64,000 bases of DNA from Bifidobacterium moraviense (GTDB taxonomy: Bacteria > Actinomycetota > Actinomycetes > Actinomycetales > Bifidobacteriaceae), in contig NZ_JAAIIH010000005.1 in NCBI RefSeq assembly GCF_012932365.1, positions 62,001 to 126,000 on the forward strand, given 5' to 3'. Both the position numbers and the translations under genes were made by a program. How positions within the stretch are numbered: the stretch's first letter is position 1; each line of letters opens with the position of its first letter. The notes below the pieces were generated by a model. That model was not told the DNA's origin, did no database searches, and saw only the letters and a program-made list of their open reading frames with translations. This document shows, one piece after another, positions 20,860 to 30,344 of the stretch.

Positions 20860-21846
20860 TCACGCCGTACGGGCCTTGGGGTCAAGCGCATCCTGCACCG
20901 CGTCGCCGAGCATGATGAACGCGAGCACGGTGATGGCGAGGGCCGCGGACGGGTAGAACAGGACGGACGGGTTGGTCCTCAGGTACTGCTGGGCGGTGGA
21001 GATGTCGCCGCCCCAGCTCACCACGGAGCTCGGCAGACCGATGCCGAGGAAGCTCAGCGTGGCCTCGGAGACGATGTAGCTGCCCAGGGACATGGTGGCG
21101 ATGACGATGGCCGGAGCGAGCGAGTTCGGCAGGATGTGGCGGAACAGGTTGCGTCCCGGCGTGGAGCCGAGCGCCAGCGACGCCGTGTTGAACTCGAGGT
21201 TCTTGGCCTCCATCACCGCGCCGCGCACGATGCGGGCCATGGAGACCCAGCCGAACAGCGTCAGCGTGAAGATGACCTTCCAGATGGAGGAGGAGGTGCG
21301 GAACATCTGCAGCAGCACGATGGCGCCGAGCAGCAGCGGCACGGCGAAGAAAATGTCCGTCAGGCGGGAGAGCACCGCGTCCACCCAGCCGCCGAAGAAG
21401 CCGGCCACGGCGCCGATCAGGCCGCCGAGGACGCTCACGAGCAGCGTGGTGTAGATGCCGATGGCCACGGAGGTGCGCGCGCCGTAGATCACGCGGGCGT
21501 ACACGTCGCAGCCCTGGTTGTTGAAGCCGAACGGATGGCCCGGGGAGGCCGGCTCGAGCGAGTAGGTCAGGTCGCAGTCGCGCGGGTCGATGCGGGTGAA
21601 CAGCTGCGGGAAGAGCGCCACCACGAACACGAGGACCACGAGCACGGCGGAGACGATGAACAGCGGGTTCTTGCGCAGGGTCTTCCACGCGTCGGCCCAC
21701 ATGCTGGTGGGCGGGTTGGTCTCGTCGACGGTGTCGACGTCCTGCAGCGGCGTCTCGTCGAGGGGCGCCACGTAGCGCTCCTGACCGGGCAGCGGGTCGG
21801 CGAAGAACTCGTCCGAGTTCTGGTTGATGTTCTGGTCGTTAGACAT
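20860..21846 (-). CDS. Oligopeptide ABC transporter permease, DppC/OppC type
   Basis: This 328-residue inner-membrane permease belongs to the BPD_transp_1 fold. A hydrophilic N-terminus of about 60 residues is followed by the first span (LFIVSAVLVVLVFVVALFPQL) and five more. The cytoplasmic EAA loop that docks the ATPase is at VMEAKNLEFNTASLALG. It pairs with the DppB-type permease encoded 21 bp upstream. The start at ATG 21844-21846 (MSNDQNIN) is chosen over an upstream in-frame ATG. Confidence 0.93.
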   Translation of the reverse strand: MSNDQNINQNSDEFFADPLPGQERYVAPLDETPLQDVDTVDETNPPTSMWADAWKTLRKNPLFIVSAVLVVLVFVVALFPQLFTRIDPRDCDLTYSLEPASPGHPFGFNNQGCDVYARVIYGARTSVAIGIYTTLLVSVLGGLIGAVAGFFGGWVDAVLSRLTDIFFAVPLLLGAIVLLQMFRTSSSIWKVIFTLTLFGWVSMARIVRGAVMEAKNLEFNTASLALGSTPGRNLFRHILPNSLAPAIVIATMSLGSYIVSEATLSFLGIGLPSSVVSWGGDISTAQQYLRTNPSVLFYPSAALAITVLAFIMLGDAVQDALDPKARTA

Positions 21847-21867
21847 GGGTTGTCTCGCTCCCCTCAC

Positions 21868-22794
21868 TCACTGGTAGCGGATGCGCGGGTCGAGCACGGC
21901 GTACAGCATGTCCACGATCAGGTTGCACACCACGAAGATGAGCACCATGAGCGTGACGATGGAGACCACCAGCGTACCCTCGCCTCGGTTGATGGCCTGG
22001 TACAGCGTGTTGCCGATGCCCTGGATGTTGAAGATGCGCTCCGAGATCATGGCGCCGCCCATCAGCGCGCCCAGATCGGCGCCGAGGTACGTGACCACGG
22101 GGATCAGGGAGTTGCGCAGCACGTGGCGCAGCACGACCATCTTGTTGCTCATGCCTTTGGCGCGCGCGGTGCGCACGTAGTCCTCGGCGATGTTCGCGGT
22201 GATCTCCGAACGGGTCAGGCGGATGATGGAGGCCATCGAGACGCTGCCCAGCACCATTGCGGGCATGAGCAGGTCGAGGAATCCGGGGTTGGGGCCGGCG
22301 GTGATGGGCAGCAGGTGCCACTGCACGCCCAGGAAGTACTGCATGACGAAGCCGGTCACGAAGGTGGGCACGGAGATGAGCAGCAGGGAGATGACCAGGA
22401 TGACCGTGTCGTACCACTTGCCCTTCTTCAGGCCGGAGATGATGCCGAACACCACGCCGAAGACCGCCTCGAAGACGAACGCCATGATGGCGAGCTTCAC
22501 GGTGACCGGGAAGGCGCGGCCGATGACGGCGAGGACCTGCTGGCCGGAGAACGTCTTGCCGAAGTTGAAGGTCAGCGCGTTCTTGAGGAAGAGAAGGTAC
22601 TGGATGATGAACGGTTTGTCCAGGTTGTACTCCGCCCTGATCTGGGCTGCGACGGCGGGCTGCACCGGCTTGGCTCCGAACATGGCGGCCACCGGGTCGC
22701 CAGGCATGAGGAAGACAAGCGCGTAGATCAGCAGCGTCGTGCCGAGAACAACGGGGATCATCTGCAGAATGCGTCGCAGAAGATATCGGCCCAT
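21868..22794 (-). CDS. Oligopeptide ABC transporter permease, DppB/OppB type
   Basis: This 308-residue inner-membrane permease opens with the classic MGRYLLRRILQMIPVVLG, followed by the periplasmic stretch AEYNLDKPFIIQYL and further spans. Its EAA-like loop is around YVRTARAKGMSNKMVVLRH. AAAAGGAG precedes ATG 22792-22794. It lies 357 bp downstream of the binding-protein gene, with a strong hairpin between them, so the two permeases and the ATPase may be expressed at a lower level than the binding protein, partly from an internal promoter. Confidence 0.93.
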   Translation of the reverse strand: MGRYLLRRILQMIPVVLGTTLLIYALVFLMPGDPVAAMFGAKPVQPAVAAQIRAEYNLDKPFIIQYLLFLKNALTFNFGKTFSGQQVLAVIGRAFPVTVKLAIMAFVFEAVFGVVFGIISGLKKGKWYDTVILVISLLLISVPTFVTGFVMQYFLGVQWHLLPITAGPNPGFLDLLMPAMVLGSVSMASIIRLTRSEITANIAEDYVRTARAKGMSNKMVVLRHVLRNSLIPVVTYLGADLGALMGGAMISERIFNIQGIGNTLYQAINRGEGTLVVSIVTLMVLIFVVCNLIVDMLYAVLDPRIRYQ

Positions 22795-23041
22795 CGGCTG
22801 TGCTCCTTTTGGATTGCGGTGGGCTGTGCGGCGAACCGCATGGACGACCTTACGCCCAGGTGAACAGGCACCCACCTGTGAAGAAACTGTATGTAGTGTA
22901 CCAGCACCGCCGACATCGCGGGAAACGGGACGGTAACGAAGGGCCTCCCGCGCATCCCGTCGGACGGGCCCGGACGCCGTGCACACATCGTCGTCGCACG
23001 CCGCCGGCTTCCAGCTGGCATCAAGGATAGGGATGAACGCA
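22795..23041. other. Non-coding spacer upstream of the DppB-type permease
   Basis: No gene is visible. A possible extended -10 (TGGTACACT on the minus strand, hexamer 22895-22900) could start a transcript for the permeases and ATPase; no good -35 is seen at the matching distance. Confidence 0.35.
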
Positions 23042-23118
23042 GAAAAGGCGAGGCTCGCACCTCGCCTTTTCGCATTGGGTTGTCGTGGATCGGCCGCCGC
23101 TCAGGGCAGCGGCCGATC
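23042..23118 (-). terminator. Double hairpin after the peptide-binding protein gene
   Basis: The first hairpin read has arms 23088-23097 and 23109-23118 (GATCGGCCGC type). The second has 12-bp arms 23042-23053 and 23060-23071 and ends in CCTTTTC on the minus strand. Together they lie 33-110 bp past the binding-protein stop and may act as a partial terminator inside the operon. Confidence 0.65.
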
Positions 23119-23150
23119 GTTCACCGATCGCGTCGGATCAGATCCGGGGA

Positions 23151-24815
23151 TCAGGCGGCCGGCTTCGCGAGGGACGCGTAGTCGGGCTCGTTCTTCCAGT
23201 TGGTGGCCACGTTCTGGACGTTCTTGGCGGCCACGGCCTTGGTGGAGGTGTACCACAGCGGCACGGCCGGCATGTCCTGGAACAGGATCTGCTCGCCCTG
23301 CTGGTAGAACTTGTTGGCCTCGTCGGTGGACTTGGCGGCGGCGGCCTTGGCCATGAAGTCGTCGAACGCCGGGTTCTTGTAGTCGCCGTCGTTGGAGCCG
23401 TTGCCGTCAGCGGCGGAGGACGCGTACAGGGAGACCAGGTAGGACTCCGGGGACGGGTAGTCGGGCTGCCAGCCGGAACGGAAGGCGGTCGTGATCTGAC
23501 GCTTGGAGACGGCGGTGCGCATCTCCTTGAAGGTCGGGTACGGAGCGCCCTCGGCGGTGATGCCGAGCGTCTTGGAGATCTGGTTGCAGATGGCGTCCCA
23601 CTGGTCCTTGGAGCCGTTGTCGGCGTTGTAGGCGATCTGGAACTTGTCGTCGGCGCCCCAGGCGCTGATGGCGTTGGCCTGCTCCCAGAGCTGCTTGGCC
23701 TTGTCCGGGTTGTACGTCAGCACGTCGTTGCCTTCGAGCTTGTCGTTGTAGCCGGGGGTGACCGGGGAGGTCCACTCGGTGGCCACGGTGTTCAGGTTGC
23801 CGTTGAGCTTCTCGTTGACCTGGTTGCGGTCGATGGCCATGGAGATGGCCTGGCGACGCAGGCGGCCCTCCTGGTCAAGGCCGAAGTGCTTCATGTTGGC
23901 GGCGAAGGTGAAGGACTGGAACACGGAGCCCGGGTTGTTGATGGCCTGGACGTTGCCGTCGGACTGGAAGGTCTTCACGGCCGAGTTCGGGACGGTGTCC
24001 ATGATGTCCAGGTTGCCGCCGGAGACGTCGGCGTAGGCCGGCTCGGTGTCGGTGTACACCTTGAAGTCGATGCCGCCGTTCTTGGCCGGGAAGTTGCCCT
24101 TGTAGTCGTCGTTGCGGACGAGCTTGATGTCCTGGTTGTGGTTCCAGGAGTCGAACTTGTACTGGCCGTTGCCTACCGGGTGCTCACCGAAGGAGGCCGG
24201 ATCCTGGAAGAAGGACTCGGGCAGCGGGGCGAACGCGGTGTAGCCCACCTGGATCGGGAAGGTGGAGGACGCGGCGGACAGCGTGACGGTGAAGGTCTTG
24301 TCGTCCTCGACCTTGAGGCCGGAGAGCTGCTCGTTGCCGGTCAGGGCGTCGGCGTTCTGCAGGTCGTCGTAGCCGGCGATGTTGGCGAAGAAGCCGGAGG
24401 AGACCTGGGCGTTCTTGGCGTTGGCGCCGTAGCTCCAGGCCTTGGTGAAGGACTCGGCGGTCACCGGGGTGCCGTCGGTGAACTTCCAGCCGTCCTTGAG
24501 CTTGATGGTGTAGACGGTGTTGTCCTCGTTGGCGGTGATCGAGTCGGCCACCTCGTTCTTGGCGTTGCCCTCGTTGTCGAAGGCGACGAGCTTGGCGTAC
24601 ATGAGGTCGATCGGGTTGCCGCCGCAGGTCTCGTTGGTGTTGGTGGTGATCAGCGGGTTCTGCGGCTCGCAGCCGTAGGCGTTGATGATGGCGTTCGGGT
24701 CGGTCTCGACGGAGCCGGTGGCGTCGGCGGTGGTGTTGCCGGAGCCGCCGCAGGCGGAGAGCAGCATGGTGGCCGCGCACACGCTGGCAGCAAAGAGCTT
24801 CACACTCTTCTTCAT
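23151..24815 (-). CDS. Peptide ABC transporter substrate-binding lipoprotein (family 5)
   Basis: This 554-residue exported lipoprotein captures peptides for the permeases encoded downstream. The signal peptide MKKSVKLFAASVCAATMLLS ends in the lipobox LLSAC, with lipidation at the cysteine near residue 22. The SBP_bac_5 fold follows: TIKLKDGWKFTDGTPVTAES, LSGLKVEDDKTFTV, AISMAIDRNQVN and the C-terminal FYQQGEQILFQDMPAVPLWY. AAAGGAG precedes ATG 24813-24815. It is separated from the permease genes by a double hairpin, a common arrangement for making excess binding protein. Confidence 0.95.
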   Translation of the reverse strand: MKKSVKLFAASVCAATMLLSACGGSGNTTADATGSVETDPNAIINAYGCEPQNPLITTNTNETCGGNPIDLMYAKLVAFDNEGNAKNEVADSITANEDNTVYTIKLKDGWKFTDGTPVTAESFTKAWSYGANAKNAQVSSGFFANIAGYDDLQNADALTGNEQLSGLKVEDDKTFTVTLSAASSTFPIQVGYTAFAPLPESFFQDPASFGEHPVGNGQYKFDSWNHNQDIKLVRNDDYKGNFPAKNGGIDFKVYTDTEPAYADVSGGNLDIMDTVPNSAVKTFQSDGNVQAINNPGSVFQSFTFAANMKHFGLDQEGRLRRQAISMAIDRNQVNEKLNGNLNTVATEWTSPVTPGYNDKLEGNDVLTYNPDKAKQLWEQANAISAWGADDKFQIAYNADNGSKDQWDAICNQISKTLGITAEGAPYPTFKEMRTAVSKRQITTAFRSGWQPDYPSPESYLVSLYASSAADGNGSNDGDYKNPAFDDFMAKAAAAKSTDEANKFYQQGEQILFQDMPAVPLWYTSTKAVAAKNVQNVATNWKNEPDYASLAKPAA

Positions 24816-25192
24816 AAGGGTTGTCTCCTTTTCCTATGGATGCGGGTTTCCGATGCCCGCAACATGCAAAAGGGGTCGGTGCTCGTTCACGCCAACCCCT
24901 TTGCTTGCTGGTTTCCATTGTTCCCCGCGATCGTGAATCGCACAATTCATCCGTCCAAAACCGATCCGCCGCCCCGTCCCGTCTCGAACGCGGTCTCGAA
25001 CGGGGGTCACGCCGTCCGCGTCCATGCGTGATTCACCTTGGAAACATGGGGACGCGCGGCCGATTGGCAGACTGGGCGCGGCGTGTTCACAGGCAACGCC
25101 AAGGCGGCCGTGATCCGCGTTCCCCATGTTACGGGAATGTTAATTCTTGGGGGAATTGCGTGAAACTCGCCGGGTGCGGGCGCGCCCGGGCG
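24816..25192 (-). promoter_or_regulatory. Leader of the peptide-binding protein gene with two hairpins
   Basis: No gene is seen in this 377-bp gap. On the minus strand it holds a terminator-like hairpin just before the gene (arms 24866-24876 and 24895-24904, ending in CCCCTTTTGC), a small TGCGGG/CCCGCA stem at 24841-24861, and a distant inverted repeat (ACATGGGGA at 25044-25052, TCCCCATGT at 25121-25129). Attenuation or mRNA processing is possible; I recognise no riboswitch family. Confidence 0.4.
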
Positions 25193-26218
25193 CTAGGCGC
25201 GAGGGAACGCCTGCGCGTAGCGGCCGCGCAGCTGTTCGATGGAGACGTGCGTGTAGCGCTGCGTGGTGGCGAGCGAGGAATGTCCGAGCATCTCCTGCAC
25301 CTCGCGCAGATCGGCGCCGCCGTTGAGCATGTGCGTGGCCGCCGAATGGCGCAGGGCGTGCGGCGAGATGTCCGGCACGCCGGCGCGCGCGGCCTCCTCG
25401 TGCACCGTGCGCCTCGCCGCGCGCTGGCCGAGCCGTCCGCCGCGCACGCCCAGGAACAGCGCGGGCGTATCGTCGCGCAGCAGCGCCGGGCGTCCCCGCT
25501 CCAGCCATCGGCGCAGCGCCCTCGCGGCCGGCGCGCCGAAGGGCACCACGCGCTGCTTGTTCCCCTTGCCGGTCACGCGCGCCGTGCGCTGCGCGAAGTC
25601 CACGTCGTCCACGTCGAGCCCGGTCAGCTCGGCCACGCGGATGCCGGTGGCGTAGAGCAGCTCCATGATCGCGGCGTCGCGCAGCGCGACGGGCGTGTCC
25701 GTGTCGCCGTCGGTCCCGACGCCATCGTTCCCTGCGCCGTCATCGGCCACGCAGCCGAGTCCGTCGCGCCCATGCCCGTCGCAGCCGGCGTCAGTCTCCC
25801 CTGCTTTCCGTGTCTCCCCCGTCGCGGCATCGGCCACACGGTCGGCGCTGGTCATGAGCCGGGCTGCCTGCGCCTCGGTGAGCACGGCGGGCAGCGTCGA
25901 GGGGATCTTCGGCGTCATGAGCCCCGCCGCGGGATCCGCTCCGATCAGCCCACGGTCCAGACAGAACCGGAAGAAGCCGCGCACCGCCACGGTCCTGCGC
26001 GCCATGCTGCTGCGCGCATGGGAGCGCGATTCGTGGGCCATCCACAGGCGCAGCGCGTCGATCGTCACGTCGGAGAGGCTCCCGACGCCGCGCAGCGTCA
26101 GCAGGTGCAGGCATCCGGCCACGTCGGCGCCGTACGCCCTGAGCGTATTCGGGCTCAGGCCCCGGTTCGCCCTGAGGAAGGTCAGATACTCGTCGAGCGG
26201 CTCGTCATACCATGCCAT
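25193..26218 (-). CDS. xerC: Tyrosine site-specific recombinase, XerC
   Basis: This 341-residue recombinase most likely resolves chromosome dimers at dif together with the XerD encoded at 40.4 kb. The SAM-like N-terminal domain has YLTFLRANRGLSPNTLRAY. The catalytic residues are all present: Arg in YATGIRVAELTGL, Lys in GKGNKQRVV, His-x-x-Arg in HALRHSAATHML, His in MLGHSSLATTQRYTHV and the nucleophilic Tyr of that motif. About 45 Gly/Asp-rich residues (TGETRKAGETDAGCDGHG onward) are inserted before the catalytic Arg, unusual for Xer proteins. The start ATG 26216-26218 is 7 nt after TAGGAT, so leaderless; an in-frame ATG three codons upstream overlaps that hexamer. Confidence 0.9.
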   Translation of the reverse strand: MAWYDEPLDEYLTFLRANRGLSPNTLRAYGADVAGCLHLLTLRGVGSLSDVTIDALRLWMAHESRSHARSSMARRTVAVRGFFRFCLDRGLIGADPAAGLMTPKIPSTLPAVLTEAQAARLMTSADRVADAATGETRKAGETDAGCDGHGRDGLGCVADDGAGNDGVGTDGDTDTPVALRDAAIMELLYATGIRVAELTGLDVDDVDFAQRTARVTGKGNKQRVVPFGAPAARALRRWLERGRPALLRDDTPALFLGVRGGRLGQRAARRTVHEEAARAGVPDISPHALRHSAATHMLNGGADLREVQEMLGHSSLATTQRYTHVSIEQLRGRYAQAFPRA

Positions 26219-26225
26219 GCCCACC

Positions 26226-26231
26226 ATCCTA
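26226..26231 (-). promoter_or_regulatory. -10 hexamer TAGGAT 7 nt before the xerC start
   Basis: TAGGAT on the minus strand lies 7 nt from ATG 26218 and no ribosome-binding site intervenes. It supports the shorter start and a leaderless transcript. Confidence 0.5.
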
Positions 26232-26283
26232 GGGGCGCGTCCCTCGGTTCCGTCCCGCCTTCCGGCCTCGTGACCGTCCCCTT

Positions 26284-26423
26284 CGTCGCAACGTTGCGGA
26301 GAATGACCATCGAACGGGAGCCTTCCGGGCCGTACGACGGCACATCGTCGCAACGTTGCGGGGAACGACCGTCGGATGGGAGCCTTCCGCACCGCGCGAC
26401 GGCGCATCGTCGCAACGTTGCGA
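26284..26423. repeat. 62-bp direct repeats, each opening with CGTCGCAACGTTGCG
   Basis: Two full units (26284-26345 and 26346-26407), about 80 percent identical, and the first 16 bp of a third (26408-26423) share the palindrome CGCAACGTTGCG. They lie between the divergent xerC and the ABC exporter operon, before a possible TACACT -10 at 26469. They may be tandem operators for the exporter; no known site matches. Confidence 0.7.
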
Positions 26424-26510
26424 CGGCGAACCGCGCGGACGCCCCTCCCCGGATGACGCAAGCCCCGCATACACTGCAATCAAGGACGGCAACGCGGCGA
26501 AAGAGGCACC

Positions 26511-27389
26511 ATGGGCAGGCATTCGGCGAAGGGCGTGCGCGAGGCGAAGGCACGGGACGACAGGGGCATCCGGGGCGCCGACGACCGTGGCGCCGACGCG
26601 GATCCGGTGGTGGCGCGCGCCGTGGACCTCGTGAGGACCTACGGCGACGCCGACTCGCTCGTCACGGCGCTCGACCACGTGAACGTGGAGTTTCGCCGCG
26701 GGCAGATGACCGCGATCATGGGCCCGTCCGGCTCCGGCAAGTCCACGCTCATGCACTGCATGGCCGGACTCGACGCGCCCACGTCCGGGCGCGTGTTCGT
26801 GGAGGGGCTCGAGGTCTCCGCCATGAGCCAGCGTCAGCTCACCGATCTGCGGCGCACCCGGATCGGCTTCATCTTCCAGTCGTTCAACCTCGTGCCCACG
26901 CTGAGCGCCGAGGAGAACATCCTGTTGCCGCTCGAGATCGACGGCCGTCCGATCGACCGCGCGTGGTTCCGTCGCATCGTGCGCGTGGTGGGGCTCGAAC
27001 GGCGTCTCTCCCACCGCCCGAGCCAACTGTCCGGCGGCCAGCAGCAGCGCGTCGCCTGCGCGCGTGCGATGATGGCGCGCCCCTCGGTGATCTTCGCCGA
27101 CGAGCCCACCGGCAACCTCGACTCGCGTTCCGGGCGCGAGGTGCTGGGGTTCCTCCGGCAGTGCGTGCGCGACTACGGCCAGTCGATCGTCATGGTGACG
27201 CACGATCCGCGCGCCGCATCCTACGCCGACCGCGTGCTCGTGCTCGCCGACGGGCGCATCACGCGCGATCTGGACCATCCCTCCTACGAGGAGATCCTCG
27301 ACGTGTTCGCCGGGGACGAGGATCCCGGAACCGATGACGGACACGGCGCGGACGACGCGCACGGCACGGACGCGGAGGCCCGGGCATGA
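26511..27389 (+). CDS. ABC transporter ATP-binding protein, MacB/LolD-like
   Basis: This 292-residue cytosolic ATPase drives the FtsX-type permease encoded next, overlapping it by 4 bp (ATGA). After a charged leader of about 40 residues come Walker [16 protein letters not shown], the Q-loop [18 protein letters not shown], signature [16 protein letters not shown], Walker [13 protein letters not shown] and the switch His in [11 protein letters not shown], in the order typical of exporters of lipids, peptides or drugs. AAAGAGG precedes ATG 26511. The acidic, His-containing tail is variable in this family. Confidence 0.93.
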   Translation: MGRHSAKGVREAKARDDRGIRGADDRGADADPVVARAVDLVRTYGDADSLVTALDHVNVEFRRGQMTAIMGPSGSGKSTLMHCMAGLDAPTSGRVFVEGLEVSAMSQRQLTDLRRTRIGFIFQSFNLVPTLSAEENILLPLEIDGRPIDRAWFRRIVRVVGLERRLSHRPSQLSGGQQQRVACARAMMARPSVIFADEPTGNLDSRSGREVLGFLRQCVRDYGQSIVMVTHDPRAASYADRVLVLADGRITRDLDHPSYEEILDVFAGDEDPGTDDGHGADDAHGTDAEARA

Positions 27390-30259
27390 TCCGCATCGGA
27401 CTGAGGGACGCGCGCGCCCATCTGGGACGGTTCGCCATGTCGATCGTCGCGATCGCGCTCGGCGTGGCGTTCGTGGTCGGATCGTTCGGCTTCCGCGCGA
27501 TGATGAACGACCAGGTCGCGCAGATGATGGCCACGAACGCCGACCACGACGTGTACGTGCGCGGCACGGACAGGACCGACGACGGGGACGACGGATCCGC
27601 GGCCGTCTCCGCCTCCGGCGTCTCCTCGTCGAAGTACAACCCGGTGGCCACGGATCTGACCGGCACGATCGACGCCGTGCCCGGCACCGAGCCCGTGGCC
27701 GTCACCTACGCCGTCAGCGGGCTCGTGCTCGTGGACGGCGCCGGCGACCCCGTCTCCACGATGGGCTCCCCCACGCTCGGCATCGGCATGAGCGCCGAGC
27801 ACCCGTGGCGCGCCGCGACGTTCACCGCCGGCACGTATCCGAGCGGCGACGGCGAGGTGGCGCTGCACGAGTTCGCCGCGCGGCGCGCGGGGCTCACGGT
27901 CGGCGACACGGCGAAGGTCGTCTACGACGACGGCCCCAGGGACGTGACCGTGTCCGGCGTCTTCGCCACGTCCAGCGCGCAGGCGGGCGCGATCATCCTC
28001 GGCCTGGACCCGGCCACCGCGAAGCACTACAGCGATCTGAAGACCAGCGATCCGACCACCACGGACGCGATCGGCGTGTACGGCGACGCGAACGGCGGCG
28101 CGCCGCTCACGGACGCGCAGCAGCGTTCGCTGGCCGATGCGGTCAACGCGGCGCTGCCCGCCGACGCGCACGCGCACGCCGTCACCGGCGACGAGTACCG
28201 CGCCGAGGCCACCTCGTCCACGCAGGACGCGCTCGGCTTCGTCCAGCCGCTCATCCTGATCTTCGCGGCGATCGCCCTGTTCGTCGGCTCGTTCATCATC
28301 GCGAACACGTTCTCGATGATCGTGCGCGAGTCGATGCGCGGCTACGCGCTGCTGCGCTCGATCGGCGCCTCGCCCATGCAGGTGTTCGCCACGGTGATCG
28401 TGCAGGCGCTCGTGCTCGGCGCGATCGGCTCGGCGCTGGGCATCGGGCTCGGCTGGGGCATGACGGAGCTCATCGCCGCGGGCCTGGCGCGCATGGGCAC
28501 GCCGCTGTCCGGTTCGGCCGCGCCGAGCGCGACGGACGCGCTCACGGGCCTGGCCGTGGGACTCATGGTGACGCTGGTCGGCGCGGCGATGCCCGCCCGC
28601 CACGCCGCCTACGCGCCGCCGATCCAGGCGATGAACGAGACCGTCAACCCGGAGCGTCCCGTCGCCCGTCGCGGCGCGGCGGGCGCGGCACTGTGCGTGC
28701 TGGGTGCGGCCGCATGGCTGTGGATATGGCGCATCGCCGCGATGGACGGCGTCCCCACCGGCGTGCCCGCACTGGACGGCTTCGCGGCATGGACCGGCGC
28801 CGGCTGGCCGCTCGGCGTGGGAGCGGCATGCCTCGTGGTGGGCGTGATCGTGCTCGGACCGGCGCTGGTCGGCCCGGCGGGGACCGTGCTCGGCTGGATC
28901 CCCGCGCACGTCTTCCGCGTCACCGGGCGCCTCGCGGCGCGCAACCTCGCCCGTGCCCGGCGCCGCAGCGCCAACACGGCGGCGGCGCTGTTCGTGGGCG
29001 TGGCGATCGTCAGCTGCCTCGGCGTGATCGCCTCGTCGGCGAAGGCGTCGGTCAACGGCATCGTCGACACCGGGCTCAAGGCCGACTTCGCGGTCATGTC
29101 CGCGTCGTCCGGGCGGATTCCGCAAGGCGCCGAGGACGCGATCCGCGCGGTGGACGGCATCAAGTCCGTGTCGGCGAACCGGTTCCTGTTCGGCGCGAAG
29201 TTCGACGGCGAGCGCGTGCGGGGCATGACGTTCGCCGCGCAGGACACGCTGTTCACCGACGTCTTCGCGCCCGAGGCCGAATCCGGCGACGCGAACGCGG
29301 CGCTCAGGGGCGGCCAGCTCGTGGTCGGCAAGGACATCGCCGACGACCGCGGATGGAAGGTGGGCGACACGGTCGACGTGTCCACAGAGAACACCGTCGT
29401 CGACGAGGACGCCACGCGCAAGGCGGCGCAGGACTATCAGGACCAGGTCGCCGCGCGCATCGCGCAGCTCCAGACCGAGCTGGCACAGCAGACCGCCGCC
29501 CGGCAGGTCGCCGCCGCGCAGCAGACCGCCGCGCAGATCCAGCAGATCGGCGACGAGGCGCGGCAGGTGGACCAGAGCCGGTTCGTCAGGACGACCACGC
29601 GTCGCGTCAGCCGGCAGGTCACGGTCGGCGCGATCATCGACAACAGCGTGTACCGCACGTGCATCATCGTCAACGACGCCCTCGGCGACGAGCTCGGCAC
29701 CAAGGAGACCATGGTCACCATGGCCATGTACCTGGCCGCGGAGCCCGGGCAGGATCTCGCATCGCTCGAGACGCGGCTCAGGGAGGCCGTCAGGCCGTAC
29801 TACGTGGTCAGCGTCATGAACCGCGATGACTATAAGTCCACGATGGGATCGATGGTCGATCAGGTGCTGCTCATCCTCTACGCGCTGCTGGCGCTGTCGA
29901 TCGTCATCGCGATCTTCGGCATCGTGAACACGCTGGCGCTGAGCGTCTCGGAGCGCACTCGGGAGATCGGCCTGCTGCGCGCGATCGGCACGTCGCGCGG
30001 ACAGGTGCGCGGCATGCTCGGCATCGAGGCGGCGATCATCGCCGTGTTCGGCACGCTGCTGGGGCTCGTCGTGGGCGTGGCGGCCGGCGTGGTGATCCGT
30101 GCGACGTACGCCGCCGACGGGCTTGAGGTGCTGTCGATCCCGTGGGGGCAGATCGGCCTGTTCCTGGCGCTGTCGGTGCTCGTAGGGCTGGTGGCGTCGG
30201 TCTCCCCCGCCTCGCACGCGCTCAGGCAGCCGGTGCTCGACGCGGTGGGCGACGAGTGA
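27386..30259 (+). CDS. FtsX-type ABC transporter permease with MacB-like periplasmic domains
   Basis: This 957-residue membrane protein has the two-module layout of large actinobacterial FtsX permeases. The first span (FAMSIVAIALGVAFVVGSFG) is followed by a MacB-like extracytoplasmic domain to about residue 285, an FtsX domain (IALFVGSFIIANTFSMIVRE), four further spans, a second extracytoplasmic domain and a final FtsX domain (ALSIVIAIFGIVNTLALSVS). Residues about 683-731 form an Ala/Gln-rich coiled coil in the second outer domain. Such systems move or signal with hydrophobic substrates or envelope stress; the substrate here is unknown. Confidence 0.92.
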   Translation: MIRIGLRDARAHLGRFAMSIVAIALGVAFVVGSFGFRAMMNDQVAQMMATNADHDVYVRGTDRTDDGDDGSAAVSASGVSSSKYNPVATDLTGTIDAVPGTEPVAVTYAVSGLVLVDGAGDPVSTMGSPTLGIGMSAEHPWRAATFTAGTYPSGDGEVALHEFAARRAGLTVGDTAKVVYDDGPRDVTVSGVFATSSAQAGAIILGLDPATAKHYSDLKTSDPTTTDAIGVYGDANGGAPLTDAQQRSLADAVNAALPADAHAHAVTGDEYRAEATSSTQDALGFVQPLILIFAAIALFVGSFIIANTFSMIVRESMRGYALLRSIGASPMQVFATVIVQALVLGAIGSALGIGLGWGMTELIAAGLARMGTPLSGSAAPSATDALTGLAVGLMVTLVGAAMPARHAAYAPPIQAMNETVNPERPVARRGAAGAALCVLGAAAWLWIWRIAAMDGVPTGVPALDGFAAWTGAGWPLGVGAACLVVGVIVLGPALVGPAGTVLGWIPAHVFRVTGRLAARNLARARRRSANTAAALFVGVAIVSCLGVIASSAKASVNGIVDTGLKADFAVMSASSGRIPQGAEDAIRAVDGIKSVSANRFLFGAKFDGERVRGMTFAAQDTLFTDVFAPEAESGDANAALRGGQLVVGKDIADDRGWKVGDTVDVSTENTVVDEDATRKAAQDYQDQVAARIAQLQTELAQQTAARQVAAAQQTAAQIQQIGDEARQVDQSRFVRTTTRRVSRQVTVGAIIDNSVYRTCIIVNDALGDELGTKETMVTMAMYLAAEPGQDLASLETRLREAVRPYYVVSVMNRDDYKSTMGSMVDQVLLILYALLALSIVIAIFGIVNTLALSVSERTREIGLLRAIGTSRGQVRGMLGIEAAIIAVFGTLLGLVVGVAAGVVIRATYAADGLEVLSIPWGQIGLFLALSVLVGLVASVSPASHALRQPVLDAVGDE

Positions 30260-30344
30260 CGCGCACGCCGGACGCGCTCATGCCGAGCACGCTCATGTGC
30301 GACGCGTTCATGCAAGGGTTCATGCAGGGAAAGGACAACACACG

